Of a stretch of DNA of 61,527 bases, positions 17,125 to 27,936 are shown piece by piece (the first letter of the stretch is position 1; the number at the start of each line of letters is the position of its first letter). Origin of the DNA: Dechloromonas denitrificans (GTDB lineage Bacteria > Pseudomonadota > Gammaproteobacteria > Burkholderiales > Rhodocyclaceae); contig NZ_LODL01000005.1 of assembly GCF_001551835.1 (NCBI RefSeq), forward strand, positions 295,767 through 357,293, written 5' to 3'. A program made the position numbers and the translations under genes. The notes beneath the pieces are model-generated. The model was not told the DNA's origin. It made no database searches and saw only the letters and a program-made list of their open reading frames with translations.

Positions 17125-18243
17125 ATGGATGCCGCCCCCACCACCAACGCCCCACCGGAAAAACCGGAGCCGGCTTCCTGCCCCTTCGTGCCGCCCCATG
17201 CGGCCGGCCCCGCGCTCGGCGAAGACTCTTTCCGCCGGGTCGTCGAATGGGCGCCCAGCGCAATGGTGATGATCGACCAGGCAGGCATCATCGTGCTGGT
17301 CAATGCCCAGACCGAGCGGATGTTCGATTACGACCGCCAGGTTCTGATCGGGCAGCCGGTCGAAATTCTCGTCCCCGAGCGCTTTCGCCAGCACCATCGC
17401 TCGTTCCGTGCCGGCTACTTCGGTGACCCGGCACCGCGCCCGATGGGGGTTGGCCGCGACCTGGCCGGCTGTCGCGCCGACGGCAGCGAATTTCCCATCG
17501 AGATCGGCCTCAATCCGATCGCCACCGAGGCCGGCACCATGGTCCTCGCCTCGATCATCGACATCACCGAGCGCCGCCGGGCCCAGCAACGCCTGGAAGA
17601 TGCCTTGCTCGAAAAGACCGTGCTGCTCAACGAAGTCCATCATCGGGTCAAGAACAACCTGCAGGTCATTACCAGCCTGCTCAACCTGCAGGCCGATTTT
17701 GCCGCCGACCCGCGGCTGCGGGCGATCCTGGCCGAAAGCTGCGGCCGGGTGAAGGCGATGGCGCTGACCCACCAACTGCTCTACGAGCGCAAGGATTTTT
17801 CCCGGCTCGACCTCGGCGACTATCTCGAACGCCTGGTCCAGTCGATCCGCACCAGCTACCGGGCGAGCGGCGACCGCATCGGCCTGCGCCTCCAATCGCC
17901 GGCCACCGATGTCCAGCTCGATCTCGAACGGGCCATTCCCTGCGGCCTGCTGATCAACGAACTGGTAACCAATTCCTACAAACACGCCTTCACGGCGGAA
18001 CGCCACGGCGAAATCGTGATCGAAATCAGTGAGGATGCCGATACCCTGATCTGCCTCAGCGTCAGCGATGACGGTATTGGCCTGCCTCCGGAAGCCGATT
18101 TGGCCCAGAGTTCTTCGTTGGGTCTTCAGCTTGTCCAGCTGTTCGTCGAACAATTACATGGCGCCTTGAGCGTCGAGCGGGAAAGCGGTACCAGGTTCTC
18201 GATCCGGTTCCCGAAACGCTTTGCCGCCAAGGAGATTCCATGA
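17125..18243 (+). CDS. PAS sensor histidine kinase (HisKA_2 type)
   Basis: A 372-aa soluble kinase. The PAS domain spans about residues 35-150 (SFRRVVEWAPSAMVMIDQAGIIVLVN ... SIIDITERRR). A HisKA_2-type dimerisation box holds the phospho-acceptor (LLNEVHHRVKNNLQVITSLLNLQ). The HATPase follows, with N box LLINELVTNSYKHAF and G box DDGIGLP. There is no membrane segment, so it senses a cytoplasmic cue. ATG at 17125 follows CAGGAG; a longer in-frame start at 17068 has no ribosome site. It overlaps the GGDEF-EAL regulator by 4 bp and is its obvious partner. Confidence 0.92.
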   Translation: MDAAPTTNAPPEKPEPASCPFVPPHAAGPALGEDSFRRVVEWAPSAMVMIDQAGIIVLVNAQTERMFDYDRQVLIGQPVEILVPERFRQHHRSFRAGYFGDPAPRPMGVGRDLAGCRADGSEFPIEIGLNPIATEAGTMVLASIIDITERRRAQQRLEDALLEKTVLLNEVHHRVKNNLQVITSLLNLQADFAADPRLRAILAESCGRVKAMALTHQLLYERKDFSRLDLGDYLERLVQSIRTSYRASGDRIGLRLQSPATDVQLDLERAIPCGLLINELVTNSYKHAFTAERHGEIVIEISEDADTLICLSVSDDGIGLPPEADLAQSSSLGLQLVQLFVEQLHGALSVERESGTRFSIRFPKRFAAKEIP

Positions 18244-20702
18244 CTGCTCGCCTGCCGATCAACCTGATGCTGGTCGAAGACGAGCGTATCGTCGCCTTCG
18301 ATTTGAAACGCCAGTTGCAGGGTTTCGGCTATCACGTCGGCAGCGTCGTTGCCAGCGGCGAACAGGCGGTCAGCCAGGCCGCCCATGAAAAACCCGACCT
18401 CGTACTGATGGACATCCACCTCGAAGGGCAGATGGACGGTATCGAGGCCGCCGCCCGGATTCGGGCCCGGCATCAGATTCCGGTCGTCTTCCTGACCGCC
18501 TACGCCGAGGACGACACCCTGCGCCGCGCCTTGGACAGCCGGCCTTTCGGCTACCTGATCAAACCCTGCGAAGGGCGCGAGCTGCATGCGACGATCCAGA
18601 TGGCGCTGGCCCGCCGGGAAGACGAAGTCGCCATCGAACAGAGCGAACAGCGCCTGCGCCTGGCGCTGGAAGCGGCCTCGCTCGGTGTCCTCGAATGGAG
18701 CCCGACCTCGAACCGACTGACCGGCGACGACTACCTCGGCATGCTGTTCGGCAACCTGCCGCAGCCGCTCGACGAACCATGGGAGAACTTCATCGCCCGT
18801 GTCGACGAAGCCGACCGCGAACGGGTGCGCCTCGCGCTGACCGCCAAGCTGCCGGGCAGCGAGGCCGTCTGCGTCCAGTTCCGCATTGCCGGCGAAGCCT
18901 ACCCGCCCCGCCGCATGGAGGCCCACGCCAAGGCCTACGGCCATGCCGACAACGTGCAGCGGGTGGTCGGCATCCTGCAGGATGTCACCCAGCGCCATCA
19001 GGACGAAACCCTGCTCCGCCAGTCCAGCGTCGTTTTCCAGACGACGGCCGAAGCCATCGTGATCAGCGATGCGCAGCGCCGGATCGTTGCGGTCAACAGC
19101 GCTTTTTCGCGCATTACCGGTTACCCGGAAAACGAGGTCACCGGGTTCGATCCGGACATCCTGCTGCGCGTCACACCGGCGCTCGAACACTATGCCGACA
19201 GCCTGCAGCCGGGGGCCGCCGGTTTCTGGCAGGGCGAAGTGAGCTGCCACCGCCACGATGGCAGCATCTTCCCGGCCTGGCAGAGCGTCAGCGTCGTGCA
19301 CGATCCGGACGGCAAGCTGACCCATTTCGTCACCGCATTTTCCGACGTCACCGCCATTTACGAAGCGCAGCAGAAACTTCACCACCTGGCCCACCACGAT
19401 CCGCTGACCGGCCTGCCCAACCGCCTGCTGTTCGACGACCGGCTGAAAACTGCCATCGAACAGGCGATTCGCAACGAACAGCGCTGCCTGCTGCTCTTTC
19501 TCGATCTCGACGGTTTCAAGGTGATCAACGACACGCTCGGCCATGCCATTGGCGACGAGTTGCTGCGCGTCGTCGGCGGCCGACTGCGCAACGTGCTGCG
19601 CAGCAGCGACACCATCGCCCGCCTGGGCGGCGACGAGTTCGTCATCCTGGCCGGCAGCATCAACCCGGAGTACGCGGCGCAACTGGCGCAGAAGATCCTT
19701 GATCAATTGCGCGTGCCGGTGCCGGTGGCCGGCGAACTGCTGTCGGTCACCGGCAGCCTCGGCATTGCCGTCTTCCCGGAAAACGGCGCCGATTGCCAGC
19801 AACTGATGCGGGCCGCCGACATGGCGATGTATACGGCCAAGGCCGAAGGTCGCAACCGCTACCATTTCTACGCCAACGACATGTCGGAGCGGGCCCATCT
19901 GCGCATGGACATCGAGCAGGGCCTGCGCCGTGCCCTCGCCACCGACAGCCTGCTCGTCCATTACCAGCCACGTGTCGATCTCGCCGATCGGCGCATTGTC
20001 GGCGTCGAGGCGCTGGTCCGCTGGCTGCACCCGCAACGCGGCATCATTTCCCCGCTCAGCTTCATCAGCATCGCCGAAGAGTGCGGCATCATCGAACATC
20101 TCGGCCGCTGGGTACTACAGCGGGCCTGTTCCGAAATGCTGGCCGTGGTCCGCAGCAGGCCGCCCGGCGAGACTTTCCACCTGGCGGTCAACGTCTCGGC
20201 CCGCCAGTTTCTCGGTGTCGATTTCGTTGCCGTCGTCCGCTCGGTACTCGATGAAACCGGCTTCCCGGCCAGTGCGCTCGAACTGGAAATCACCGAGAGC
20301 ACGCTGCAGGCCACCGAGCGCAGCCTGTCCATTCTGCAGGCCCTGGAAGCGCTCGGCGTCGCCATCAGCATCGATGATTTCGGCACCGGCTATTCATCGC
20401 TCAGCGTCCTGCGCGACCTGCCGATCAAGCGCATCAAGATCGACCGCTCCTTCATCATCGACCTGCCGACCAGCGAAAACCAGCGCGCCGTGGTCGAGGC
20501 CATCGTCGCGTTGAGCAAGGCCATGCAGATGTCGATCACCGTCGAAGGCATCGAACACCCGGCCCAGGCCGAGATCCTCGAAAACCTCGGCTGCGAGGAA
20601 GGCCAGGGCTACCTGTTCGCCCGCCCGATGCCCTTCGCCGAACTGCTCACTCTGCTCGCCAGCGGCCTGCCGGCCCGGCCATCCTCCGGGACTACGCCAT
20701 GA
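18240..20702 (+). CDS. Response regulator with PAS, GGDEF and EAL domains
   Basis: An 820-aa c-di-GMP enzyme under phosphorylation control. The REC domain spans residues 8-125, with phospho-acceptor Asp58 in LVLMDIHLEG. A PAS-like region follows (about 140-250), then a PAS (about 260-375). GGDEF is at about 385-545 with an intact LGGDEFVILAG. EAL is at about 560-805 with GVEALVRWLHP, LEITES and DDFGTGYSSLSVL, so both cyclase and phosphodiesterase sites look complete. Its net output cannot be predicted. It is translationally coupled to the upstream kinase (ATGA) and to the cupin gene downstream. Confidence 0.95.
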   Translation: MTARLPINLMLVEDERIVAFDLKRQLQGFGYHVGSVVASGEQAVSQAAHEKPDLVLMDIHLEGQMDGIEAAARIRARHQIPVVFLTAYAEDDTLRRALDSRPFGYLIKPCEGRELHATIQMALARREDEVAIEQSEQRLRLALEAASLGVLEWSPTSNRLTGDDYLGMLFGNLPQPLDEPWENFIARVDEADRERVRLALTAKLPGSEAVCVQFRIAGEAYPPRRMEAHAKAYGHADNVQRVVGILQDVTQRHQDETLLRQSSVVFQTTAEAIVISDAQRRIVAVNSAFSRITGYPENEVTGFDPDILLRVTPALEHYADSLQPGAAGFWQGEVSCHRHDGSIFPAWQSVSVVHDPDGKLTHFVTAFSDVTAIYEAQQKLHHLAHHDPLTGLPNRLLFDDRLKTAIEQAIRNEQRCLLLFLDLDGFKVINDTLGHAIGDELLRVVGGRLRNVLRSSDTIARLGGDEFVILAGSINPEYAAQLAQKILDQLRVPVPVAGELLSVTGSLGIAVFPENGADCQQLMRAADMAMYTAKAEGRNRYHFYANDMSERAHLRMDIEQGLRRALATDSLLVHYQPRVDLADRRIVGVEALVRWLHPQRGIISPLSFISIAEECGIIEHLGRWVLQRACSEMLAVVRSRPPGETFHLAVNVSARQFLGVDFVAVVRSVLDETGFPASALELEITESTLQATERSLSILQALEALGVAISIDDFGTGYSSLSVLRDLPIKRIKIDRSFIIDLPTSENQRAVVEAIVALSKAMQMSITVEGIEHPAQAEILENLGCEEGQGYLFARPMPFAELLTLLASGLPARPSSGTTP

Positions 20703-20977
20703 CGCGGCCCGACTTCGACGACTTCCGCCGCCAGGCCCTGACCGAAGGTTTCGACGAAGTCATCGAGCGCACCTGGCCGCCCTTGACCGTCCTCGAAACG
20801 CATACTCATCCCTTCGCCCTGAAGGCACTCGTCGTCGACGGCGAAATGTGGCTGAGCGTCGGCCCCGAGACCCGGCATCTGAATGCCGGCGACACTTTCG
20901 AGCTGGCGCGGGAAGTGCCGCATGCCGAACGCTACGGCGAGCACGGCGCCTGCTACTGGGTGGCGCGGCGCAATTAG
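20699..20977 (+). CDS. Small cupin-domain protein
   Basis: A 92-aa single-domain cupin: ETHTHPFALKALVVDGEMWLSVGPETRHLNAGDTFELAREVPHAERYGEHG contains the two cupin motifs with metal-ligand histidines (HTHPF, PHAERY). The ligand is unknown. It starts inside the GGDEF-EAL stop (ATGA overlap), so it belongs to that signalling operon and may act as a small sensor or stability factor; that role is inference. Confidence 0.85.
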   Translation: MTRPDFDDFRRQALTEGFDEVIERTWPPLTVLETHTHPFALKALVVDGEMWLSVGPETRHLNAGDTFELAREVPHAERYGEHGACYWVARRN

Positions 20978-21144
20978 TGGTGCCCCGCCCAGGCTTGCCA
21001 ATTCAGGCCAAGACCTCTAGGATGGCCGGCCCGCCCGCCGGCCCAGCGGCATGCAGTGTATCGCCCGCCGCCGCAGCCCGGACCGCCGTCCGGCCAGGGG
21101 ACGCCGCCAACCGCTTCCGGCTTGGCTGAAGACGAAGGAAACCC

Positions 21145-22308
21145 ATGATCGAAGACCGCCTGCAGGCCGAACTGGCCGAAATCGCCAGCCTCGGCCTGAG
21201 CCGCCGCCGCCGCGTGCTGGAATCGCCCTGCGGCCGGATTGCTGCGGTGGACGGCCGGAAAATGCTCAATTTCGCCAGCAACGACTACCTCGGGCTGGCC
21301 GGTAATGCCGAGATCGCCCGGGCGATGGCCGATGGCGCGCTGCACTGGGGCGCCGGCAGCGGCGCCTCGCACCTGGTCAGCGGCCACCTGGCGCCGCACG
21401 ACCGGCTGGAAGAGGAGATCGCCGCCTTCCTCGGCTTTCCGCGCGCCCTGACCTTTTCCACCGGCTACCTGGCCAACCTCGCCATCGTGCCGACCCTGGC
21501 CGGGCGCGGCGCGGCGGTCTTCGCCGACAAGCTGAACCACGCCTCGCTGATCGACGCCGTGCAACTATCCAAGGCCCAGGGCGCCGACAGCCAGCGCTAC
21601 CCGCACAACGACATGGCGGCGCTGGAGCGCCAGCTCGCCGCCAGCAGCGCACCGACCAAGGTCATCGTCAGCGACGCCGTATTCAGCATGGATGGCGACC
21701 TCGCGCCGCTGCCGCTGCTCTTTCAACTGGCCGAACGTTACGACGCCTGGCTGGTGATCGACGATGCGCACGGCTTCGGCGTCCTCGGCCCGCACGGCAA
21801 GGGCAGCCTGGCCCACTTCAACCTGCCCTTTCACCCGCGCCTGCTGTTGATGGGCACCCTCGGCAAGGCGGCCGGCGTCGGCGGTGCCTTCGTCGCCGGC
21901 TCCGACATCGCCATCGAATACCTGCTGCAGCGGGCGCGCAGCTACATTTTCACGACAGCCGCCCCGGCCCCGATCGCCTGCGCACTGAGCAAGAGCCTGA
22001 CCATCATCAAGGCGGGCGATGCCCTGCGCGCCAACCTGTTCGCCCGCATCGGCCAGTTGCGCGACGGCCTGGCCGGCCTGCGCTGGTCGCTGCTGCCGTC
22101 GCTGAGCGCCATCCAGCCGCTGATCGTCGGCGAGAACGAGGCCGCCATCGCCCTCTCGAAAGCGCTCTGGGAACGCGGCCTGTGGGCACCGGCCATCCGC
22201 CCGCCGACGGTGCCGAAAGGCACCGCCCGCCTGCGCATTTCGGTATCGGCCGCCCACACCGCCGCCGACATCGAGCACCTGATCAACGCACTGAAGGAAC
22301 TGGCATGA
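21145..22308 (+). CDS. bioF: 8-amino-7-oxononanoate synthase
   Basis: PLP enzyme condensing pimeloyl-ACP/CoA with L-alanine to KAPA. It has 387 aa. Recognisable blocks are NFASNDYLGLAGN, GAGSGASHLVSGH, FSTGYLANLA, DKLNHASLIDA, SDAVFSMDGDLAPL, VIDDAHGFGVLGPHGKG and LMGTLGKAAGVGGAFVAGS with PLP lysine Lys241. First gene of the bioF-H-C-D operon; each downstream start overlaps its predecessor's end. The 167-bp gap before it holds two short GC-rich dyads (for example GGCCGGC/GCCGGCC at 21024-21043). Confidence 0.96.
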   Translation: MIEDRLQAELAEIASLGLSRRRRVLESPCGRIAAVDGRKMLNFASNDYLGLAGNAEIARAMADGALHWGAGSGASHLVSGHLAPHDRLEEEIAAFLGFPRALTFSTGYLANLAIVPTLAGRGAAVFADKLNHASLIDAVQLSKAQGADSQRYPHNDMAALERQLAASSAPTKVIVSDAVFSMDGDLAPLPLLFQLAERYDAWLVIDDAHGFGVLGPHGKGSLAHFNLPFHPRLLLMGTLGKAAGVGGAFVAGSDIAIEYLLQRARSYIFTTAAPAPIACALSKSLTIIKAGDALRANLFARIGQLRDGLAGLRWSLLPSLSAIQPLIVGENEAAIALSKALWERGLWAPAIRPPTVPKGTARLRISVSAAHTAADIEHLINALKELA

Positions 22309-23021
22309 ACGCCCCTCTCGTATTCATCCCCGGCTGGTGTCTCGGCCGCGGCCCGCTGAGTGCTGCGGTCGACGCGCTGCACGGGCAATTTTTTGACTTG
22401 CCCGGCTACGGCAGCGCGCCCTTGATCGAGGATTTCGACGCCGCCGCCGACGACGTCGCGGCTCGCCTGCCAGCCGGCAGCACGCTGTGCGGCTGGTCAC
22501 TCGGCGCCCAATTGGCACTGGCCGTCGCCGCCCGTGCCCCGGCCAAGGTCGGCAAGCTGGTGCTGGTCGCCGGCACCGCCTCCTTCATCCAGCGTGACGG
22601 TTGGCCGCACGGCATGCCGCCGGAAATGCTGGCCGAATTCGCGGCCGGCATCGCAGCCGATGCCGAAGCGATGCTGCCGCGCTTCGTCGGCGGCTTCAAC
22701 CGCGGCGATGCCCGAGCCAAGGCGGTAACGCTGGAACTGCTCAAGCTGGCCGACCCGCGTCCGTCAGGCCAAGTGCTTGGCGTCGGCCTCAACTGGCTGC
22801 GCGATGTCGATTTGCGCCAGGCCGCCGGCCAGGTCAAGGCGCCGACGCTGCTCGTCAACGGCTCGGCCGACCCGCTGATGCCCTTGCCGGCGGCCGAAGC
22901 GCTGGCCGCGCTGATTCCCGGCGCCCGTCTCGAAGTCTTCGCCGACTGCGCGCACGCCCCGTTCATTTCGACCCCGGCCGAGTTCATCGCCCGGGTTGCC
23001 GCCTTCGTCAATGAGCCGTGA
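22305..23021 (+). CDS. bioH: Pimeloyl-ACP methyl ester carboxylesterase
   Basis: A 238-aa alpha/beta hydrolase that removes the methyl group from pimeloyl-ACP methyl ester, ending the BioC-BioH pimelate route. The oxyanion region is FIPGWCLG. The nucleophile elbow is CGWSLGAQLA (Ser65). The acid is probably Asp in NGSADPLMP and the base His in DCAHAPF. It starts inside the bioF stop (ATGA) and ends 11 bp into bioC. Confidence 0.93.
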   Translation: MNAPLVFIPGWCLGRGPLSAAVDALHGQFFDLPGYGSAPLIEDFDAAADDVAARLPAGSTLCGWSLGAQLALAVAARAPAKVGKLVLVAGTASFIQRDGWPHGMPPEMLAEFAAGIAADAEAMLPRFVGGFNRGDARAKAVTLELLKLADPRPSGQVLGVGLNWLRDVDLRQAAGQVKAPTLLVNGSADPLMPLPAAEALAALIPGARLEVFADCAHAPFISTPAEFIARVAAFVNEP

Positions 23022-23802
23022 GCTGACCCCGAAGGCCGGCCAGCGCCCCTCCAAGGCTCGCGTCCGCCAGTCCTTCGAACGCGCCGCGCCAACCTACGAC
23101 AGCGCGGCCGATGTCCAGCGCCGCATTTGCGGCCAGTTGCTGCAGGGCCTGCCGGGCGACGCCACGGTCGGCCGTCTGCTCGACGCCGGCTGCGGCACCG
23201 GCTACGCCCAGGCCCTGCTGCAAGCCCGCTTCCCGGCCGCCCAGGCGCTGGCGCTCGATCTCTCGGCCGGCATGCTGCAGCAGATCACGGCGGCCTGCGC
23301 CCGGCTGGCCGGCGATCTGGAACATCTGCCGCTGGTCACGGCCAGCCTCGATCTCTACTGGTCCAGCCTGGCCGTGCAGTGGTGCGAGCTGCCCAATGTA
23401 TTGCAGGAAGCCCGCCGCGTGCTCCGCGTCGACGGTCGGCTGGCGCTGGCCAGCCTCGGCCCGCAAACTTTCCACGAACTGCGCCATGCCTTTGCCGACG
23501 TCGACCAATATCGCCACACCCTGGGCTTCCACAGCGTCGATGAAATCCGGCAAATGGCCTCCGCCGCCGGCTTTGCTGCGGTCGACGTGCAAGAAAGCAC
23601 GGAAACCGCCCATTACGCCGATTTCAAAAGCCTGCTGCATGCGGTCAAGGCGATTGGTGCCAACCAGATCGGCGACGGCCAGCGGCGCAGCCTGATGAGC
23701 CGCCAGACCTTCCTGCGCGCCGAAACGGCCTTCGAAACCCTGCGCACGGCGGCCGGCCTGCCGCTGACCTACGACGTCATCACCCTTTACGCCCGAGCAT
23801 GA
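23011..23802 (+). CDS. bioC: Malonyl-[ACP] O-methyltransferase
   Basis: A 263-aa SAM methyltransferase that masks malonyl-ACP as a methyl ester for entry into fatty-acid elongation. Family start pattern: [28 protein letters not shown] motif: [15 protein letters not shown]. Later come [12 protein letters not shown] and [39 protein letters not shown]. The ATG at 23011 overlaps bioH by 11 bp and aligns with the usual BioC N-terminus. Confidence 0.94.
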   Translation: MSRELTPKAGQRPSKARVRQSFERAAPTYDSAADVQRRICGQLLQGLPGDATVGRLLDAGCGTGYAQALLQARFPAAQALALDLSAGMLQQITAACARLAGDLEHLPLVTASLDLYWSSLAVQWCELPNVLQEARRVLRVDGRLALASLGPQTFHELRHAFADVDQYRHTLGFHSVDEIRQMASAAGFAAVDVQESTETAHYADFKSLLHAVKAIGANQIGDGQRRSLMSRQTFLRAETAFETLRTAAGLPLTYDVITLYARA

Positions 23803-24464
23803 ACCCAGCCTATTTCCTGACCGGTACCGATACCGAAATCGGCAAGACTTTCATCACCTGCGCCCTGCTCCACCATGCCGCGCAACGCGGCATCCGTGCC
23901 GCCGGGGTCAAGCCGGTGGCGGCCGGCACCGATGCCGACGGCCGCAACGACGATGTCGAGAACATCCGTGCCGCCAGCACGGTCGCACTGGCCGACGACA
24001 TCCTCAACCCGTATTGCTTTAGCGCCGCCATCGCGCCGCACATCGCCGCCAGCGAGGAAGGACGGCGCATCGAATTCGCGACGATCCAGAGCGCCTGCCG
24101 GCAAGCCATGCAGCAGGCCGACCTGGTGATCATTGAAGGGGTCGGCGGGTTTCGCGTGCCGCTCGGCGGCGACGGCGACAGTGCCGATCTCGCCGTGGCA
24201 CTCGCCCTGCCGGTCATCCTGGTCGTCGGCATGCGCCTCGGCTGTATCAACCACGCGCTGCTGACCGTCGAAGCCATCGCCGCCCGCGGCCTGACGCTGG
24301 CCGGCTGGGTCGCCAACCGGATCGACCCGGCAATGGCGCGTTTTGACGAAAATATGGCGACCCTGCAAGCCCTGCTGCCCGCCCCGCTGCTCGGCGTCGT
24401 GCCGCACAATCCCGCCGGCGGCAGCGCCGGGGCAGCCGCCTTCCTGCAGTTTCCGGCCGCCTGA
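23799..24464 (+). CDS. bioD: Dethiobiotin synthetase
   Basis: ATP-dependent enzyme closing the ureido ring of DAPA to dethiobiotin. It has 221 aa. The P-loop is [13 protein letters not shown], then VKPVAAGTD, the Mg/carboxylate region [13 protein letters not shown], and VANRIDP. It overlaps the bioC stop by 4 bp. The last step, BioB, is not in the window. The gene is convergent with the HPt gene, 8 bp apart. Confidence 0.95.
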   Translation: MNPAYFLTGTDTEIGKTFITCALLHHAAQRGIRAAGVKPVAAGTDADGRNDDVENIRAASTVALADDILNPYCFSAAIAPHIAASEEGRRIEFATIQSACRQAMQQADLVIIEGVGGFRVPLGGDGDSADLAVALALPVILVVGMRLGCINHALLTVEAIAARGLTLAGWVANRIDPAMARFDENMATLQALLPAPLLGVVPHNPAGGSAGAAAFLQFPAA

Positions 24465-24472
24465 AAGCTGGC

Positions 24473-24811
24473 TCAGGCCTGCGCCAGCACGCCGGCCACC
24501 TCGCGCAGACGCGCGACGAGAATCTCGACCTCGGCGTCGAGCCCGGCCAGTTCGCCACGTTTCACCTTCTGCTCCAGCGCGAAGGCACGTTCGGCGCCGG
24601 CATCGTCCGAAAAGGTGGCGAGCAAGCCCTTCAATGTGTGAGCCTCACGCTGCAGCAGCAGGGGGTCGCCGCTGGCCAGCGCCGCGATCAGTGTGGCGCA
24701 GTTGTTATCGACGTCCTGCTGGAACATGTCGATCATCATGGTGAAAATTTCTTCGTCACCGCCCAGGCGCTCAAGGATGGGGGCACGATCCAGCACAAAA
24801 ACATCCAGCAT
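24473..24811 (-). CDS. Histidine phosphotransfer (HPt) protein
   Basis: A 112-aa free-standing HPt domain with phospho-accepting His58 in QREAHTLKGLLATF, set in a four-helix pattern (EEIFTMMIDMFQQDV, AGAERAFALEQKV). It probably relays phosphate between the hybrid kinase upstream (12 bp away, same strand) and a response regulator, perhaps the HD-GYP protein that begins this operon. Confidence 0.9.
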   Translation of the reverse strand: MLDVFVLDRAPILERLGGDEEIFTMMIDMFQQDVDNNCATLIAALASGDPLLLQREAHTLKGLLATFSDDAGAERAFALEQKVKRGELAGLDAEVEILVARLREVAGVLAQA

Positions 24812-24823
24812 CTTTTTCTCCTC

Positions 24824-27800
24824 TCAGGCCGCCGGTACGACCAGGCGCGGCGCTTTTTCTTGTTCGGGATAGCAGTCGGCGATCGCCAGCATCAAGGCAT
24901 CGACCCGAATCGGCTTCGAAACGTAGCCATCCATGCCGGCCGCCAGGCAACGCTCGCGGTCGCCGGCCAGCGCATTGGCCGTCATTGCAACGATCGGCGT
25001 ATGACGTAGCCCGGCTTCACGCTGGCGAATCATCGCCGTCGCTTCCAGGCCATCCATCACCGGCATTTGCAGATCCATCAGGATCAGATCGAAATCCTCG
25101 GCCAGGGACAGGTCGACCGCCGCCCTGCCATTATTGGCCACCGTTACTTGATGGCCCTGCTTTTTCAGAATCGCCAGCGCCAGTTTCTGGTTAACCAGAT
25201 TGTCCTCGGCCAGCAAAATCGACAACCCGCCCGGCTTGGCTGACCTTGGCGCCGGTTGGCCGATCGGCGTTGCCGCCTGCCGGGCCGGCCCGAGCAGGCG
25301 CTGCAGCATCTCGCCCAACTCGTCGCGGAGTAGCGGCTTGGTCAGGTAATGTTCGACGCCGAAGCGGCGACATTGTTCGGCCTCGCTGGCCAGGGCGACC
25401 GCCGAAATCATCATCAGGACTGCCGGGCGCGACAAAGCGCTGGCCGACAGCGCGGCCAGCACCTCGAAGCCGCTGCACTCGGGCAAGGCGGCGTCGAGCA
25501 GCAGGACTTGATAGGTCGAACCGCTCAGCGCCTCAAGTACCGCCTGGCCGCTGCCGACGACCGTCGTCTGCGCCCCCCAGCCGCGCAGTTCGGCGACCAG
25601 CGCCTCGCAATTGGCCGGCAGGTCGTCGGCAATCAGCACCCGGCAGCCCGCCAGATCCGGCACGCGCACCGCCTGTTGCGCCCGCGCGCTGCGGGTCTCG
25701 ATCGTGAAATGGAATTCGCTGCCCAGCGCCTCGACGCTCTCGACCCAGATCTGGCCGCCCATCAGGGCGACCAGCTTGCCGCAGATGCTCAGGCCGAGGC
25801 CGGTACCGCCGAAACGCCGCGACACCGAGGAGTCGGCCTGCGAGAAGGCTTCGAAAATGCTCGCCTGCTGGTCTGGCGCGATGCCGATGCCGGTGTCGCT
25901 GATCGTGAATTGCAGCATCGGGCGCGGCCCGTCGTCGAGCTGGGTGATACGCAGCAGTACCGAGCCGCGCTCGGTGAATTTGATCGCATTGCCGAGCAGA
26001 TTGATGATGATCTGGCGCAGGCGGGCCGGGTCGCCGACCATCCAGTCCGGCACTTCGGGCGCGAGCTGGATGACCAGTTCGAGACCTTTCTGTTCACAAC
26101 GCAGGCCGAGCGGCTTGACCGTTTCGCGCAGCAAGGCGGGCAGGCTGAACTCGACTTCCTCAAGCTGCATCTTGCCGGCCTCGATCTTGGAAAAGTCGAG
26201 AATCTCGTTGATCAGTTCGAGCAGCGCATCGGCCGACGAACGGACCATTTCGAGATATACCCGTTGTTCGGGCAGCAGTTCGGTATCGAGCGCCAGCGCC
26301 GTCATGCCGATGATGCCGTTCATCGGCGTCCGGATTTCATGGCTCATGTTGGCCAGGAAATGGCTCTTCGCCCGGTTCGCCGTTTCGGCCGCTTCCTTGG
26401 CCAGGCGCAGTTCCTCGGCCACCTGCTTGCGCCCGGTGATGTCGTGGAACAGCCAGAGATGGCCACGGCACTCGTCCGGCTGCGGGTTGAACGGGAAGAT
26501 GTAGATCGGCACGTAATCGAAGGCGAGAATCCGGCCGTCGGTCAGTTGCAGTTCGTGCTCGGTGGACACCACGCCGGCCTGCAGAGTGGCCTGCACGCCG
26601 GCGATGAATTGATCGGCCTCGACCACGTTGGCGCGGCAGGCATCAAGCAGTTGCAGCGTCGGCTGGCCGACCGCGTCCAGCGACAGGTCTTCGATACCGA
26701 ACAGGTTGAACAGCGCCTGGTTGGCCATCACCATCAGGTGCTGTTCGTCCTCGACCAGCACGCCGGAATGCATGCTTTCGAGCAGCGCCGAAAGACGCGA
26801 ACTGGTCGACAGCAAATATTCCTCGTCGCGCTTGCGCAGCGTGATGTCTTGGAAAGCAGCGACGGTGCCGACGAAGCGCTCGCCCTCGAAGAGCGGCACC
26901 GAGACCACCGAGATCGGAAAGACCTGGCCGTCCCGCGCCGTAAAGGCATCAAATTCCGAGCGAAAGGCGTGGCAAGCGGCGACCGGCGCGTGCATCGGGC
27001 ATTCGTCGTGGCGAACCGGCTGGCCCGACGCCGTCTGATAGTGAATGGTCTGGTGCAGGTCGCGCCCGATCAACTCGTCGCGCGACCAGCCGAGCAGGCG
27101 CTCGGCCTCGGCATTGACGAAGGTGCAGCGGCCCTCGGCGTCGGCCGCCAGGACCCCCTCGCCCAGCGCGTCGGTCAGGCTGGAGAGGAAGCGGTTCTGC
27201 GCTTCGATCCATTCTTCCTGCTCTTTCAGCCTGACTGAAGCCCGGTTCAGGGCATCGACCAGGCTGCTGATTTCCTGGTTTCCGCGATATTCGGGCAGTT
27301 GACCGCCGCGCCGGACATCGAGCGCCGCGGCGAAGCGACTGGCCTCGGCCAGCACCCGCATCGGTCGCGCCAGCAGCAAAAGGAGCGGCGCCATCGCCCC
27401 GGAAATCGCCAGCAGGCCGGCAATCAAGCTGTCCTGCCAGATCCGCTGACGCAGCTGGTCGAGACGCTCCAGGCCGATCGCCATCCGGACCCAGATGCCG
27501 CTTGCGCTGCCCGGCCGGCCCTGCCAGACGACCAGTTCGTGCGCCGCCCATTCCGGCCCGGCCGCCGACGGCGGCGCGAAGGCGGTGGTCGGCACGTCAT
27601 CGAAGACGACACCGCTGCCATCCTTGCGAACACCGGCAATCAACCGGCCTTCGCGGTCGACCAGGTGAATCGAACGGGCTTCGGGGTAGGCGGCGATCTG
27701 GGCCAGCAAGCCGCCGAGCGCCCGGCGATCGTCGCGCAGCAGGTCGCTATCGAGCATTTCGGCGATGCCGCGGGCCAGCACCTCGCTCTGGCTGAGCAGG

Positions 27801-27928
27801 CGCTGCTCGGCCTCGCCGCTCTGTTGGCGCACGGAATAGGCACCATAGCCAAGGAAAGTGGCCGCCAGCAGCAAGGCGGCGACCAGCACAATCTGATGGC
27901 TGAGACGCCGTGGAATCAAGAAGCGCAT
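24824..27928 (-). CDS. Hybrid sensor histidine kinase with two receiver domains
   Basis: A 1034-aa membrane kinase. TM1 lies near the N-terminus ([19 protein letters not shown]), then a periplasmic sensor loop, TM2 near residue 165 ([20 protein letters not shown]) and a HAMP-like linker. Two to three PAS domains follow at about 240-510 ([36 protein letters not shown]). HisKA has an intact [19 protein letters not shown], and the HATPase has [21 protein letters not shown]1 ([23 protein letters not shown]) and REC2 ([24 protein letters not shown]) both keep the acceptor Asp. An upstream TTG (27940) overlapping the preceding stop is an alternative start. It sits between the HD-GYP and HPt genes. 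Confidence 0.93.
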   Translation of the reverse strand: MRFLIPRRLSHQIVLVAALLLAATFLGYGAYSVRQQSGEAEQRLLSQSEVLARGIAEMLDSDLLRDDRRALGGLLAQIAAYPEARSIHLVDREGRLIAGVRKDGSGVVFDDVPTTAFAPPSAAGPEWAAHELVVWQGRPGSASGIWVRMAIGLERLDQLRQRIWQDSLIAGLLAISGAMAPLLLLLARPMRVLAEASRFAAALDVRRGGQLPEYRGNQEISSLVDALNRASVRLKEQEEWIEAQNRFLSSLTDALGEGVLAADAEGRCTFVNAEAERLLGWSRDELIGRDLHQTIHYQTASGQPVRHDECPMHAPVAACHAFRSEFDAFTARDGQVFPISVVSVPLFEGERFVGTVAAFQDITLRKRDEEYLLSTSSRLSALLESMHSGVLVEDEQHLMVMANQALFNLFGIEDLSLDAVGQPTLQLLDACRANVVEADQFIAGVQATLQAGVVSTEHELQLTDGRILAFDYVPIYIFPFNPQPDECRGHLWLFHDITGRKQVAEELRLAKEAAETANRAKSHFLANMSHEIRTPMNGIIGMTALALDTELLPEQRVYLEMVRSSADALLELINEILDFSKIEAGKMQLEEVEFSLPALLRETVKPLGLRCEQKGLELVIQLAPEVPDWMVGDPARLRQIIINLLGNAIKFTERGSVLLRITQLDDGPRPMLQFTISDTGIGIAPDQQASIFEAFSQADSSVSRRFGGTGLGLSICGKLVALMGGQIWVESVEALGSEFHFTIETRSARAQQAVRVPDLAGCRVLIADDLPANCEALVAELRGWGAQTTVVGSGQAVLEALSGSTYQVLLLDAALPECSGFEVLAALSASALSRPAVLMMISAVALASEAEQCRRFGVEHYLTKPLLRDELGEMLQRLLGPARQAATPIGQPAPRSAKPGGLSILLAEDNLVNQKLALAILKKQGHQVTVANNGRAAVDLSLAEDFDLILMDLQMPVMDGLEATAMIRQREAGLRHTPIVAMTANALAGDRERCLAAGMDGYVSKPIRVDALMLAIADCYPEQEKAPRLVVPAA

Positions 27929-27936
27929 GACAGCCG

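Noticed and set aside
18126..20099. 657-codon minus-strand frame over the GGDEF-EAL gene
   Set aside because: The plus strand encodes intact REC, GGDEF and EAL motifs; the antisense product has no recognisable domains.
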